NCBI RefSeq assembly: GCF_001439785.1 | Contig: NZ_JYLI01000012.1 | Location: 1 to 64,000, forward strand | Reading direction: 5' to 3' | Source of the DNA: Pseudomonas poae | GTDB lineage: Bacteria > Pseudomonadota > Gammaproteobacteria > Pseudomonadales > Pseudomonadaceae | Length of the DNA stretch: 64,000 bases | Shown: one piece after another, positions 24,321-33,271 of the stretch | How the letters are laid out: every line of letters starts with the position of its first letter | Position numbering within the stretch: position 1 is the first letter of the stretch | Position numbers and translations under genes: made by a program | Notes under the pieces: generated by a model | The model's database searches: none | What the model saw: the letters and a program-made list of their open reading frames with translations, nothing else | Told to the model about the DNA's origin: nothing

Positions 24321-24485
24321 TTCAGTTAACTGTGGCCAGCAGGCTTGTCCTGCGTTGGGCTGCGTAGCAGCCCCAAAACCAGGCCCTGAGCCGTATCAGG
24401 TACACCGCGTTTTGCTGGAGTGGGGGCGCTTCGCACCCCAACGCGGGGCAAGCCCGCTCGCCACAATAAGCCCGCTCGCCACAAT
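24321..24485 (+). repeat. Partial copy of a ~190-bp dispersed MITE-like repeat
   Basis: 24321-24467 is nearly identical to the reverse complement of 47495-47655: both contain GGCTTGTCCTGCGTTGGGCT, CCGTATCAGGTACACCGCGT and CGCTTCGCACCCCAACGCGG in order. This copy is shortened at its left end (TTCAGTTAA joins CTGTGGC directly) and lacks the outer terminal repeats. At the right end the 18-bp unit AAGCCCGCTCGCCACAAT is duplicated in tandem (24450-24467, 24468-24485). Confidence 0.9.
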
Positions 24486-24530
24486 AGGCGGGTTTGCCCA
24501 AAAAATGGGGTTTGCCATAAGGAGGCGATG

Positions 24531-25925
24531 TCAGACCTGGGCCTGGGCGCCTTCGAACCATTTGAGTTTTTCACGCAACACCACCACCTCACCCACGATC
24601 ACCAGTGTCGGCGCATGCACTTCATGCTCCGCCACCATGCGCGGCAGGTCGGCCAGGGTGCCGGTGAAGACGCGCTGGTTGGCGGTGGTACCTTGCTGGA
24701 TCAACGCCGCAGGGGTGTCCGGCGCGCGGCCATGCTGGATCAACTGCTCGCAGATGATCGGCAAACCGATCAACCCCATGTAAAACACCAGGGTCTGCGA
24801 CGGGCCTACCAGATCACGCCAGGGCAGGTCCGAGGTGCCGTTCTTCAAATGCCCGGTGATGAAACGCACCGATTGCGCATAGTCGCGATGGGTCAGCGGA
24901 ATCCCGGCATAAGCCGCGCAACCGCTGGCCGCGGTGATCCCCGGCACCACCTGGAACGGGATGCCGTGAGCGGCCAGCTCTTCGATTTCTTCCCCGCCAC
25001 GTCCAAAGATGAATGGATCGCCACCCTTGAGGCGCAGCACGCGCTTGCCCTGCTTGGCCAGGCTGACCAATTGCTGGTTGATCTGCTCCTGTGGCACCGC
25101 GTGTTCAGCGCGACGCTTGCCGACGTACACCCGCTCGGCATCGCGGCGACACAGATCCAGAATCGCCGGAGCCACCAGGCGGTCGTACAGCACCACGTCG
25201 GCCTGCTGCATCAGGCGCAGGGCGCGGAAGGTCAGCAGGTCCGGGTCGCCAGGGCCGGCGCCTACCAGATATACCTCGCCCGGCGCATAGGGCGGCGCAC
25301 CATTAACCTTTTCGATCAACAGGCGCTCGGCTTCAGCGCCCTGCCCGGCCAACTGACGGTCGGCAATCGGGCCTTGAAACACCTCTTCCCAGAACGCGCG
25401 GCGTTGCTGCACATCCGGGTACAAGCCTTTGACCTGAGCGCGAAAGCGTGCCGCCAGGCCGGCCAGTTGACCGTAAGTCGACGGAATCCAGGTTTCCAGC
25501 TTGGCGCGAATCAGCCGCGCCAACACCGGCGCATCGCCGCCGCTGGACACGGCGATCACCAGCGGCGAGCGGTCGACAATCGCCGGGAAAATCACGCTGC
25601 ACAAGGCCGGCGCATCCACCACATTGACCGGCACGCAACGACGCTTGGCATCACTGGATACCTGCGCGTTCAACGGCTCGTCGTCGGTGGCCGCGATCAC
25701 CAGCACGCAACCGTCGAGGTCGGCTTCCTGATAGCCGCGCAGCACGACCTCCCCGCCACTGCCCAGCACCAGTTCATGCAACTGGCCTTCGACCTGGGGA
25801 GCAACCACCTGCAGCAACGCACCGGCCTCGGCCAGCAGCCGGGATTTGCGCAAGGCAATTTCCCCACCGCCGACGACCAGTACACGACTGCCGCGCAGGT
25901 TATGAAACAGCGGCAGAAATTCCAT
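24531..25925 (-). CDS. cysG: Siroheme synthase, trifunctional CysG
   Basis: CysG makes siroheme, the cofactor of sulfite and nitrite reductases, from uroporphyrinogen III. The 464-aa protein has an N-terminal dehydrogenase/ferrochelatase domain (VLVVGGGEIALRKSRLL, GGGEIA at 19-24; VINVVDAP-like VPVNVVDAPALCSV near 95-108) and a C-terminal methyltransferase domain from about 216 (GEVYLVGAGPGDPDLLTFRA, LRLKGGDPFIFGRGGEE, YAGIPLTHRDYAQSVRFITG). Length matches the E. coli fusion. It abuts the serS stop codon directly, as the last gene of the lolA-cysG operon. Confidence 0.96.
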   Translation of the reverse strand: MEFLPLFHNLRGSRVLVVGGGEIALRKSRLLAEAGALLQVVAPQVEGQLHELVLGSGGEVVLRGYQEADLDGCVLVIAATDDEPLNAQVSSDAKRRCVPVNVVDAPALCSVIFPAIVDRSPLVIAVSSGGDAPVLARLIRAKLETWIPSTYGQLAGLAARFRAQVKGLYPDVQQRRAFWEEVFQGPIADRQLAGQGAEAERLLIEKVNGAPPYAPGEVYLVGAGPGDPDLLTFRALRLMQQADVVLYDRLVAPAILDLCRRDAERVYVGKRRAEHAVPQEQINQQLVSLAKQGKRVLRLKGGDPFIFGRGGEEIEELAAHGIPFQVVPGITAASGCAAYAGIPLTHRDYAQSVRFITGHLKNGTSDLPWRDLVGPSQTLVFYMGLIGLPIICEQLIQHGRAPDTPAALIQQGTTANQRVFTGTLADLPRMVAEHEVHAPTLVIVGEVVVLREKLKWFEGAQAQV

Positions 25926-27206
25926 TTAACCGATGACCTCGACGCCAGCCATGTAAGGCTTGAGCACCTCCGGCACGCGGATCGAACCATCGGCCTGCTG
26001 GTAGTTTTCCAACACGGCCACCAGGGTACGGCCAACGGCCAGGCCCGACCCGTTAAGGGTGTGCACCAGCTCCGGTTTGCCGGTTTCCGGGTTGCGGAAA
26101 CGCGCCTGCATGCGTCGCGCCTGGAAATCGCCGCAATTGGAGCACGACGAAATCTCGCGGTATTTGTCCTGGCTCGGCACCCACACTTCCAGATCGTAAG
26201 TCTTCACGGCGCTGAAGCCCATGTCGCCGGTGCACAGCGCCAATACGCGGTAGGGCAGCTCAAGCAGTTGCAGCACGCGTTCGGCGTTGGCGGTCAGGCC
26301 TTCGAGCGCTTCCATCGACTTGGAGGGTTCGACCACCTGCACCATTTCGACCTTGTCGAACTGGTGCTGACGGATCATGCCGCGGGTATCACGACCCGAG
26401 GCGCCGGCTTCGCTGCGGAAACACGGGCTGTGGGCAACGAACTTGAGCGGCAGCTGTTTGGCGTCGAGGATCTCGCCGGCGACGATGTTGGTCAGCGACA
26501 CTTCGGCGGTCGGGATCAGGTACAGGTCGGCTTCGCCGTCGCGGCTGATCTTGAACAGATCTTCTTCGAACTTGGGCAACTGGCTGGTGCCCATCAGCGC
26601 CGGCGCCTGTACCAGGTAAGGCGTGTAGGCCTCCTCGTAACCGTGCTCGGCGGTGTGCAGGTTGATCATGAACTGCGCCAGGGCACGATGCATGCGCGCA
26701 ATCGGGCCGCGCAGCAAGGCAAAGCGCGCGCCGGACATTTTGGCAGCGGTTTCGAAATCCAGGCCGCCGCTCAGCTCGCCCAGGGCCACGTGGTCCTTGA
26801 TCTCGAAATCAAACGCTTTGGGCGTGCCCCAGCGACGCACTTCGAGGTTGCCGTCTTCGTCGGCGCCAATCGGCACCGACTCGTGAGGGATATTGGGGAT
26901 GCCCAACAGGATCGAATCCAGCTCGGACTGGATCCTGTCCAGCTCGACCTTGCCCTCGGACAGCTCGCTGCCCATGCGCTCGACGTCCGCCATCAACGGC
27001 GCGATGTCTTCGCCACGCTGCTTGGCCTGGCCGATGGATTTGGAGCGCGCATTACGTTCAGCCTGCAGTGCTTCGGTGCGGGTCTGGACGGTCTTGCGCT
27101 GTTCTTCCAGCGCTTCGATGCGCGCAACATCCAAGGCAAAGCCACGGGATGCAAGGCGGTCCGCTACGTCCTGAAGGTTGCTACGTAACAGTTTGGAATC
27201 GAGCAT
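25926..27206 (-). CDS. serS: Seryl-tRNA synthetase
   Basis: A 426-aa class II synthetase with an N-terminal coiled-coil arm (residues about 25-100, rich in E, R, Q and K) that grips the long variable arm of tRNA-Ser. The catalytic core follows: motif 2 CFRSEAGASGRDTRGMIRQH with QFDKVEM, and motif 3 near the end, NGSGLAVGRTLVAVLENYQ. SerRS charges all tRNA-Ser isoacceptors, including the tRNA-Ser(TGA) at the left of this window. It lies 16 bp downstream of crcB and abuts cysG. Confidence 0.97.
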   Translation of the reverse strand: MLDSKLLRSNLQDVADRLASRGFALDVARIEALEEQRKTVQTRTEALQAERNARSKSIGQAKQRGEDIAPLMADVERMGSELSEGKVELDRIQSELDSILLGIPNIPHESVPIGADEDGNLEVRRWGTPKAFDFEIKDHVALGELSGGLDFETAAKMSGARFALLRGPIARMHRALAQFMINLHTAEHGYEEAYTPYLVQAPALMGTSQLPKFEEDLFKISRDGEADLYLIPTAEVSLTNIVAGEILDAKQLPLKFVAHSPCFRSEAGASGRDTRGMIRQHQFDKVEMVQVVEPSKSMEALEGLTANAERVLQLLELPYRVLALCTGDMGFSAVKTYDLEVWVPSQDKYREISSCSNCGDFQARRMQARFRNPETGKPELVHTLNGSGLAVGRTLVAVLENYQQADGSIRVPEVLKPYMAGVEVIG

Positions 27207-27222
27207 GTCGGTCTCTCGTTTA

Positions 27223-27597
27223 TCAAAGTTTGGTCAAGGACAGGCCGGCCCAGGTGGCGAGCAGCCCGCCGAACACGCTGATGCCCAGGTACCCGAAGGC
27301 AACCAGCGCCTGGCCGCTTTCCAGCAGGCGCAGCGTGTCCAGTGAAAAGGATGAAAAGGTCGTCAGACCGCCTACAAAGCCGACAATCAAGCCGGCGCGA
27401 ATCTCAATCGGCACTTCCGGGCGCAACAGGAACCAGCCGTACAGCAACCCGATAATCAGGCAGCCCACCAGGTTGACCGCCAGGGTTGCCGCGTAAAAAT
27501 GCTTCGGCCAGTTGGCGCTCACCCACGTACCGGTGGCGAAACGCAATAATGTACCAGCGATGCCGGCAGCGGACACGGCAAGAATTGTCTTGAGCAC
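27223..27597 (-). CDS. crcB: Fluoride ion channel CrcB (Fluc)
   Basis: A 124-aa inner-membrane protein with four hydrophobic helices: AVSAAGIAGTLLRF, ATLAVNLVGCLIIGLLYGWF, IRAGLIVGFVGGLTTFSSFS and a C-terminal helix. The asparagine in VNLVG and the GGLTTFSSFS break motif (sodium site and phenylalanine box) are the key residues of dimeric Fluc fluoride channels. Its start overlaps the rarA stop by one base. No fluoride riboswitch is visible; the overlap leaves no room for one directly upstream. Confidence 0.95.
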   Translation of the reverse strand: MLKTILAVSAAGIAGTLLRFATGTWVSANWPKHFYAATLAVNLVGCLIIGLLYGWFLLRPEVPIEIRAGLIVGFVGGLTTFSSFSLDTLRLLESGQALVAFGYLGISVFGGLLATWAGLSLTKL

Positions 27598-28919
27598 TAC
27601 TTTCTCCGCTGCCTGGGGCTGAGACGGTCGAGTTGAGCGAGGTGATTGAGCTTCTCGCCGATCTTCAGCTCCAGGCCACGGGGCACCGGCTGGTAGAGGG
27701 GCAACGGCTCAAGCTCATCGGGGAAGTAATCTTCGCCGGCAGCATAGGCGTCCGGCTCATCGTGGGCGTAGCGGTATTCATCGCCGTAGCCCAGTTGCTT
27801 CATCAGCTTGGTCGGCGCATTGCGCAAGTGCATCGGCACTTCGAGAGAGCCGTGTTCGGCCGCCGCGCGCAGCGCCGACTTGAAGCCCATGTACACCGCA
27901 TTGCTTTTTGGCGCGCAGGCAAGATAAGTGATGGCCTGGGCCACCGCCAGCTCACCCTCCGGGCTGCCGAGGCGCTCTTGCACATCCCAGGCGGCGAGGC
28001 ACAGGCTCAGCGCCCGCGGGTCGGCGTTGCCAATGTCCTCGCTGGCCATGCGCACCACGCGGCGCGCCAGATACAACGGGTCGCAACCGCCATCGATCAT
28101 CCGTGCAAACCAGTACAACGCGCCGTCCGGGTTGGAGCCGCGTACCGATTTATGCAACGCCGAAATCTGGTCGTAGAAAGCTTCGCCGCCCTTGTCGAAG
28201 CGCCGGCGCGTGTCACCCAGCAGGCTTTGCAGGAGGTCGACGCCAATCTCGCTGCCGTCTTCGGCCAGGTCCGAGGCGTTTTCCAGCAGGTTGAGAAAGC
28301 GCCGGCCATCGCCATCGGCGGCGGTGAGCAGAATCTGAAAGCCTTCGTCGCTGACGCTCAACTGGCGCTTGCCCAGGCCCTTCTCTTCGCCCAAAGCGCG
28401 CTGCAACAGCTTCTGCATGGCGGCGGCGTCCAGGCTCTTGAGCACATAGACCCGCGCTCGCGAGAGCAAGGCGTTGTTGAGTTCAAAGGAAGGGTTTTCG
28501 GTGGTGGCACCGATAAAGATCAGCGTGCCATCCTCGACGTAGGGCAGAAACGCATCCTGCTGCGACTTGTTGAAGCGATGCACTTCGTCGACAAACAGGA
28601 TGGTGCGCTTGCCGTACTGACCCGCCTGCTGCTTGGCGACTTCCACCGCCTGGCGGATTTCCTTGACCCCGGCGAGCACCGCCGAGACCGTTTCAAAGTG
28701 TGCATCCGAAACTTTGGCCAGCAGCCGCGCCAGGGTGGTCTTGCCCACGCCGGGCGGGCCCCAGAAGATCATCGAGTGCAGCGCACCCTGCTCCAGGGCT
28801 TCGCGCAGGGGCTTGCCGCGCGCGAGCAGGTGTTCCTGACCGACATACTCATCCAGGTTGGTCGAGCGCAGGCGCGCGGCCAGGGGCTGGGCAATCGGGT
28901 CACTTCGAAACAGGTCCAT
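27597..28919 (-). CDS. rarA: Replication-associated recombination protein A (MgsA)
   Basis: A 440-aa AAA+ ATPase of the RarA/Mgs1/WRNIP1 family, which acts at stalled replication forks and interacts with SSB. It starts MDLFRSDPIAQPLAARLR, has Walker A GPPGVGKT at 54-61, Walker B TILFVDEVHRFNKSQQDAFL near 107-126, the sensor ATTENPSFELNNALLSRARV and a C-terminal tetramerisation domain (ASEDIGNADPRAL, FKSALRAAAEH). Length is standard. It is preceded by lolA with 27 bp between and is co-transcribed. Confidence 0.95.
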   Translation of the reverse strand: MDLFRSDPIAQPLAARLRSTNLDEYVGQEHLLARGKPLREALEQGALHSMIFWGPPGVGKTTLARLLAKVSDAHFETVSAVLAGVKEIRQAVEVAKQQAGQYGKRTILFVDEVHRFNKSQQDAFLPYVEDGTLIFIGATTENPSFELNNALLSRARVYVLKSLDAAAMQKLLQRALGEEKGLGKRQLSVSDEGFQILLTAADGDGRRFLNLLENASDLAEDGSEIGVDLLQSLLGDTRRRFDKGGEAFYDQISALHKSVRGSNPDGALYWFARMIDGGCDPLYLARRVVRMASEDIGNADPRALSLCLAAWDVQERLGSPEGELAVAQAITYLACAPKSNAVYMGFKSALRAAAEHGSLEVPMHLRNAPTKLMKQLGYGDEYRYAHDEPDAYAAGEDYFPDELEPLPLYQPVPRGLELKIGEKLNHLAQLDRLSPRQRRK

Positions 28920-28946
28920 GGGCAGCGTTTGTAACCTCTGGGCAGT

Positions 28947-29570
28947 TTATTCCTGGATCACATCGGCACCCTTGGGGATGTCGAACTTGAACCTGGATGC
29001 GGGCACCGGTGTATTGGCCTTGACCCCGGTGAAGAGGATATCGGTGCGCTGGCCGACGCTGTCGATCAGGCGCATGTTGTTGATCACCCCATTGCCGAAC
29101 GACAGTTGCAGGCTGTCAAACAGCGTGTCCCTGGATTTGGGCTTGAGGGTGAACTCGATCACGTTGCTGGTCTGTTTGGAAGTGATATCGAAACTGTCGT
29201 TGATTTTCGACACATCACCGGACAACAGCAGCGCCGGGGTTTGATTCAGGCGCGGATCGAGCTTCTTGATGGTTGCCTGCTCCAGATCCGGGTCCCACAG
29301 CGTAACCTTCTGGCCGTCGGAGACGATGGTCTGCTCGGACTTGCCTTCGGTGTGCCAGTAGAACAGGCCAGGGCGCTGCACGGCCATCTCACCGGCGGTT
29401 TCCTGCAGGCGGGTGCCGCCGGCGTCCAGGGTCAGTTGGGAAAAGCGCGCGGTCAGAGTCTGGGATTTGTCCAGCAGGTTTTTCAGGCTGGCGACGGAGG
29501 CCGGGTCGGCTTGCGCCGAAACAGCGGTCAGGGCCAGGGCCGGCAACAACAGCATGCGGATAAGGCGCAT
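28947..29570 (-). CDS. lolA: Outer-membrane lipoprotein carrier protein LolA
   Basis: LolA carries lipoproteins through the periplasm from LolCDE to LolB. The 207-aa protein has a Sec signal peptide (MRLIRMLLLPALALTAVSAQA, cut after about 21), followed by SVASLKNLLDKSQTLTARFS and the antiparallel-sheet motifs MAVQRPGLFYWHTEGKSEQT and LWDPDLEQATIKKLD. The start at 29570 has GAGGA at 29575-29579; the frame upstream is non-coding. A GC-rich hairpin separates it from ftsK. Confidence 0.95.
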   Translation of the reverse strand: MRLIRMLLLPALALTAVSAQADPASVASLKNLLDKSQTLTARFSQLTLDAGGTRLQETAGEMAVQRPGLFYWHTEGKSEQTIVSDGQKVTLWDPDLEQATIKKLDPRLNQTPALLLSGDVSKINDSFDITSKQTSNVIEFTLKPKSRDTLFDSLQLSFGNGVINNMRLIDSVGQRTDILFTGVKANTPVPASRFKFDIPKGADVIQE

Positions 29571-29595
29571 GGGAGTCCTCATTGAGTAATCAGGG

Positions 29596-29621
29596 CGCGC
29601 CGCGTGCTGCCACGCGGCGCG
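29596..29621. other. Stable GC-rich hairpin between ftsK and lolA
   Basis: CGCGCCGCGTG, a CTGC tetraloop and CACGCGGCGCG form a perfect 11-bp stem. No T-tract follows on the minus strand, so it is more likely an mRNA-stabilising or processing element in the ftsK-lolA transcript than a terminator. Confidence 0.55.
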
Positions 29622-29625
29622 GGAG

Positions 29626-32034
29626 TCAGTCGCGCGCCTGCCCGGGGGCAATCACTTCGCGCGAGCCGTTGGTGTTCATTGCAGTGACGACGCCGGCGTT
29701 TTCCATCGATTCGATCATGCGCGCGGCGCGGTTGTAGCCGATCTTCAGCTTGCGCTGCACGGCGGAGATCGAGGCGCGACGGCTTTCCAGCACGAAGGCC
29801 ACGGCTTCGTCATAGAGCGCATCGGTTTCGGCATCATCGTCGCCACCGCCGCTGCCGCCGTCGAAGCCGCTGCCGGCCTCTTCCACCCCGGCGAGGATGT
29901 CGTCGTTGTATTCCGGCGCACCGCGCAGTTTCCACGCTTCCACCACGCGGTGCACTTCGTCATCGGACACGAAGGCGCCATGCACGCGAATCGGCAGGCT
30001 GGTGCCGGGCGGCATGTAGAGCATGTCGCCGTGGCCCAGCAGCTGCTCGGCACCGCCCTGGTCGATGATGGTGCGTGAGTCGATCTTGCTCGACACCTGG
30101 AACGCCATGCGCGTCGGGATGTTGGCCTTGATCAGGCCGGTGATCACGTCCACCGACGGGCGCTGGGTGGCGAGGATCAAGTGGATACCGGCGGCACGCG
30201 CCTTCTGGGCGATCCGCGCGATCAGTTCTTCGACCTTCTTGCCGACGATCATCATCATGTCGGCAAATTCGTCGACCACCACCACGATGGTCGGCAACTT
30301 GGTCAAAAGCGGTGCCTCGTCGTGAATGCTTTCGCGCTTGTACAGCGGGTCGGTCAGCGGCGTGCCGGCGTCCTGGGCTTCCTTGACCTTGGCATTGAAG
30401 CCCGACAGGTTACGCACGCCCATCTTGGCCATCAGCTTGTAACGCCGTTCCATCTCGGCCACGCTCCAGCGCAGGGCGTTGGCGGCGTCCTTCATGTCGG
30501 TGACCACCGGGCACAGCAGGTGCGGAATGCCTTCATAAATCGACAGTTCGAGCATCTTAGGGTCGATCATGATCAGCTTGGCGTCGTCCGGGCCGGACTT
30601 GAACAGGATCGACAGGATCATCGCGTTCACACCCACCGACTTACCGGAACCGGTGGTACCGGCTACCAGCAGGTGGGGCATTTTCGCCAGGTCGGTGATC
30701 ACCGGCTTGCCGCCGATGTCATGACCCAGGGCCAGGGTGACGGGGGACTTGAAGTTGTCGTATTCCGGGGTCGACAGCACTTCGGAGAAGCGCACGATCT
30801 GGCGGTCTTCGTTGGGAATCTCGATACCCACGGTGGTCTTGCCGGGGATCACTTCCACCACGCGCACGCTGGTTACGGCCAGGGAGCGGGCCAGGTCTTT
30901 GGCAAGGTTGGAAATACGGCTGACCTTTACACCGGCAGCCGGCTGAATTTCGTAACGGGTAATCACCGGGCCCGGGTGGATCGAGTCCACCGAGACTTCA
31001 ACGCCGAATTCCTTGAGTTTGATTTCCAGCAGGTGGCCGACCGCCGCCAGGGATTCGGGGGAATAGTTGAGTTGTTTCTTTTCGGCCGGATCGAGAATCG
31101 AGATCGGCGGCAAGGTGCCTTCCACGGCGCTGTCGATGAACAACGGCGCCTGTTTTTCTTTCTGCACGCGATTGCTCGGCTCGGGCGCCTTTGCCGGTGC
31201 CGGGGCGATCACCGGCGGCACCTGCTTCTCGCGGTCCGACATGTGTTTGCTCAGGGCCTGCTCGCGCTCGATCAGGCGCTCCTTGACCTTGGCCTGCTCG
31301 CGGCGGTCCGGCGTGCTCGGCGCGACCACCTCGTTGACGCGGGTATCCACCTCGCGCAACTGCGCCACCATGCGTTTGCGCTCGACACGGGCCGACCACC
31401 AGCGGTTGGCGGCGCTCTGGAACAGCTCCAGCAGGTCGAGGGTAATCTTGCCGGTCACGTCCATCACCTTGAACCACGAAAGGTCGGTGAACACCGTGAG
31501 GCCGAACAGGAACAGCGCGATGAACATCAACGTGCTGCCCTGGATATTCAGGCTCTTGCGTGCCAGGTCGCCGAGGCTTTCACCCAGCGCCCCGCCCGCA
31601 CCCGCCGGCAGGCCGGTGGGTGCATGGAAGTGAATATGCGCCAGCGCCGCACCGGACAGCACCAAAAACACCAGGCCGATCAGGCGCCAGGAGAACAGCC
31701 AGCCGCTCCACTGCCACGGCTCGTGACGCTGGCGGAAGATCTGCCAGGTCTTGATCGCCAGCAGCAACGGGAAGATATAGGCGAAATAACCCAGCACCAT
31801 GAACAGGATATCGGCGCTGTAGGAACCGGCAGGGCCGCCGAAGTTCTGCACGTCTTCGATCTTGCTGTTGTGACTCCAGCCGGGATCGTCCTTGCCGTAG
31901 GTGAGCAAGGCCATCATCAGGAACAGGCACAGCGCACCGATGGCAATCAGCGCGCCTTCCTTGAGTCGGTAGTGCAGGTGCTGGCGCCAGGCCGGCACGA
32001 CTGCTGCTTTGGGTGTTGCGGCGGATTTCTTCAA
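29626..32034 (-). CDS. ftsK: DNA translocase FtsK
   Basis: FtsK sits at the septum and pumps chromosome termini toward dif for XerCD recombination. The 802-aa protein has four to five N-terminal membrane helices (about 30-200), a moderate Pro/Glu/Lys linker (about 230-320), a RecA-like motor with Walker A GTTGSGKS at 459-466 and VVVDEFADMMMIVGKKVEE, and a C-terminal winged-helix gamma domain (RASISAVQRKLKIGYNRAAR) that reads KOPS. The start is taken as TTG at 32034 (LKKSAATPKAAVVPAWRQ) with AGGAAAAG upstream; the in-frame extension has no family similarity. Confidence 0.94.
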   Translation of the reverse strand: MKKSAATPKAAVVPAWRQHLHYRLKEGALIAIGALCLFLMMALLTYGKDDPGWSHNSKIEDVQNFGGPAGSYSADILFMVLGYFAYIFPLLLAIKTWQIFRQRHEPWQWSGWLFSWRLIGLVFLVLSGAALAHIHFHAPTGLPAGAGGALGESLGDLARKSLNIQGSTLMFIALFLFGLTVFTDLSWFKVMDVTGKITLDLLELFQSAANRWWSARVERKRMVAQLREVDTRVNEVVAPSTPDRREQAKVKERLIEREQALSKHMSDREKQVPPVIAPAPAKAPEPSNRVQKEKQAPLFIDSAVEGTLPPISILDPAEKKQLNYSPESLAAVGHLLEIKLKEFGVEVSVDSIHPGPVITRYEIQPAAGVKVSRISNLAKDLARSLAVTSVRVVEVIPGKTTVGIEIPNEDRQIVRFSEVLSTPEYDNFKSPVTLALGHDIGGKPVITDLAKMPHLLVAGTTGSGKSVGVNAMILSILFKSGPDDAKLIMIDPKMLELSIYEGIPHLLCPVVTDMKDAANALRWSVAEMERRYKLMAKMGVRNLSGFNAKVKEAQDAGTPLTDPLYKRESIHDEAPLLTKLPTIVVVVDEFADMMMIVGKKVEELIARIAQKARAAGIHLILATQRPSVDVITGLIKANIPTRMAFQVSSKIDSRTIIDQGGAEQLLGHGDMLYMPPGTSLPIRVHGAFVSDDEVHRVVEAWKLRGAPEYNDDILAGVEEAGSGFDGGSGGGDDDAETDALYDEAVAFVLESRRASISAVQRKLKIGYNRAARMIESMENAGVVTAMNTNGSREVIAPGQARD

Positions 32035-32534
32035 AACGGGTCTTTTCCTGCGCCTTGGGCGCGTCCATCTGTTGAATGACTGCACACGCTGCCCAATCCG
32101 AGCAGCTGAAAAATAAACGAATATGGGTGAATCTACTGTTAACACAGGGCGTGGGACAGGCGAAATGGCGATAACGCCACACAATGGCCGCATTGTACGG
32201 ATTTGCGTGCGTGATGCCATACACTTGCACCTTGCGCGCCAGCCTGAACAATTGGCGTGTCATGGCCTGTTCAATTTGAGCATGCATTGCCTTAGCTGAC
32301 AAAGGCTTATGCGCGGTTTTTATCAGGCAAGGCAAGCTTGGCAAAGGGCCTGCATCCGCGCGACCCGATTACGACCGCACCCCTTGCACAGAGTTGCAGA
32401 AACACCCGTTTACGCTAATACCCGACAATGTGCCCTTCGGACTGGCCGTGCGCTGCCACGTCGACAATAATCACCGCTCAAGCGGCAGACGTCATTTCTG
32501 CCACTCCCCTCCCCTTCCGCAAAGCCTGGATGCC
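32035..32534. other. 500-bp intergenic region between ftsK and aat
   Basis: It holds the divergent start regions of ftsK and aat. I see no protein or RNA gene. In P. aeruginosa, from memory, trxB1 lies between these two genes; no part of a thioredoxin reductase (for instance its GxGxxG nucleotide loop) can be read here in either strand. Confidence 0.5.
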
Positions 32535-33215
32535 ATGCTGACCTGGTTACAACGCGACACCCTGACTTTTCCGCCGCTGGCCAAGGCCATGCGTGAACCC
32601 AATGGCTTGCTGGCCGCCGGTGGCGACCTGTCGGCCGAACGGCTGATCCAGGCCTACCGTCACGGCTGTTTCCCCTGGTTCTCCGAGGGCCAGCCGATTC
32701 TCTGGTGGTCGCCGGACCCGCGCACGGTGATATTCCCCGACGAACTGCATGTATCACGCAGCCTGGGCAAGTTGCTGCGCCAGCAACGCTACAGGGTCAC
32801 TTTCGATCAGGACTTCGCTGCGGTCATCCAGGCCTGCGCCGCGCCGCGCAGCTACGCCGATGGCACCTGGATTACCGAAGGCATTCAGAACGCGTATCTG
32901 GCGCTGCACCAGCGCGGTTACGCGCATTCGGTGGAGGTATGGGACGACGGCGAACTGGTGGGCGGGCTGTATGGCCTGGCGATGGGCCAGCTATTCTTTG
33001 GCGAATCCATGTTCAGTCGCGCCGACAATGCCTCGAAATTCGGCTTCGCCACCCTCACCCGGCAATTGCAGGCCTGGGGGTTCGTGCTGATCGACTGCCA
33101 GATGCCCAACGATCACCTGCACAGCCTCGGCGCGCGCGCCATCCCACGCAGTGAGTTCGCTGACTTCCTGCACAAACATCTGGATCAGCCCACTGCAGGC
33201 CCGTGGGTTTCCTAG
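32535..33215 (+). CDS. aat: Leucyl/phenylalanyl-tRNA--protein transferase
   Basis: Aat adds Leu or Phe from aminoacyl-tRNA to proteins with N-terminal Lys or Arg, marking them for ClpS-ClpAP. The 226-aa protein begins MLTWLQRDTLTFPPLAKAMR and contains the family motifs LLAAGGDLSAERLIQAYRHG, GCFPWFSEGQPILWWSPDPR (about 44-63) and LVGGLYGLAMGQLFFGESMF (about 140-159). The ATG at 32535 was chosen as the conserved start; the longer frame upstream is intergenic. Its targets' receptor genes clpA and clpS are 1.5-4 kb downstream. Confidence 0.96.
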   Translation: MLTWLQRDTLTFPPLAKAMREPNGLLAAGGDLSAERLIQAYRHGCFPWFSEGQPILWWSPDPRTVIFPDELHVSRSLGKLLRQQRYRVTFDQDFAAVIQACAAPRSYADGTWITEGIQNAYLALHQRGYAHSVEVWDDGELVGGLYGLAMGQLFFGESMFSRADNASKFGFATLTRQLQAWGFVLIDCQMPNDHLHSLGARAIPRSEFADFLHKHLDQPTAGPWVS

Positions 33216-33271
33216 GCGACATCCGCGCACCTGGCTTACACTTATTTCAAAGCTTATCCCGAGGGTTGATC

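Noticed and set aside
24420..27188. Very long plus-strand frame (over 900 codons) across cysG and serS
   Set aside because: It is the antisense shadow of two well-recognised genes; its translation is rich in His, Gln, Arg and Ala without any domain, a typical result of high-GC codon bias.
27190..27240. Fluoride riboswitch for crcB
   Set aside because: crcB overlaps the end of rarA and the sequence upstream is coding, so no leader riboswitch is possible there.
30181..32079. 632-codon plus-strand frame opposite ftsK
   Set aside because: Antisense shadow with His/Gln-rich translation; all FtsK domains are intact on the other strand.
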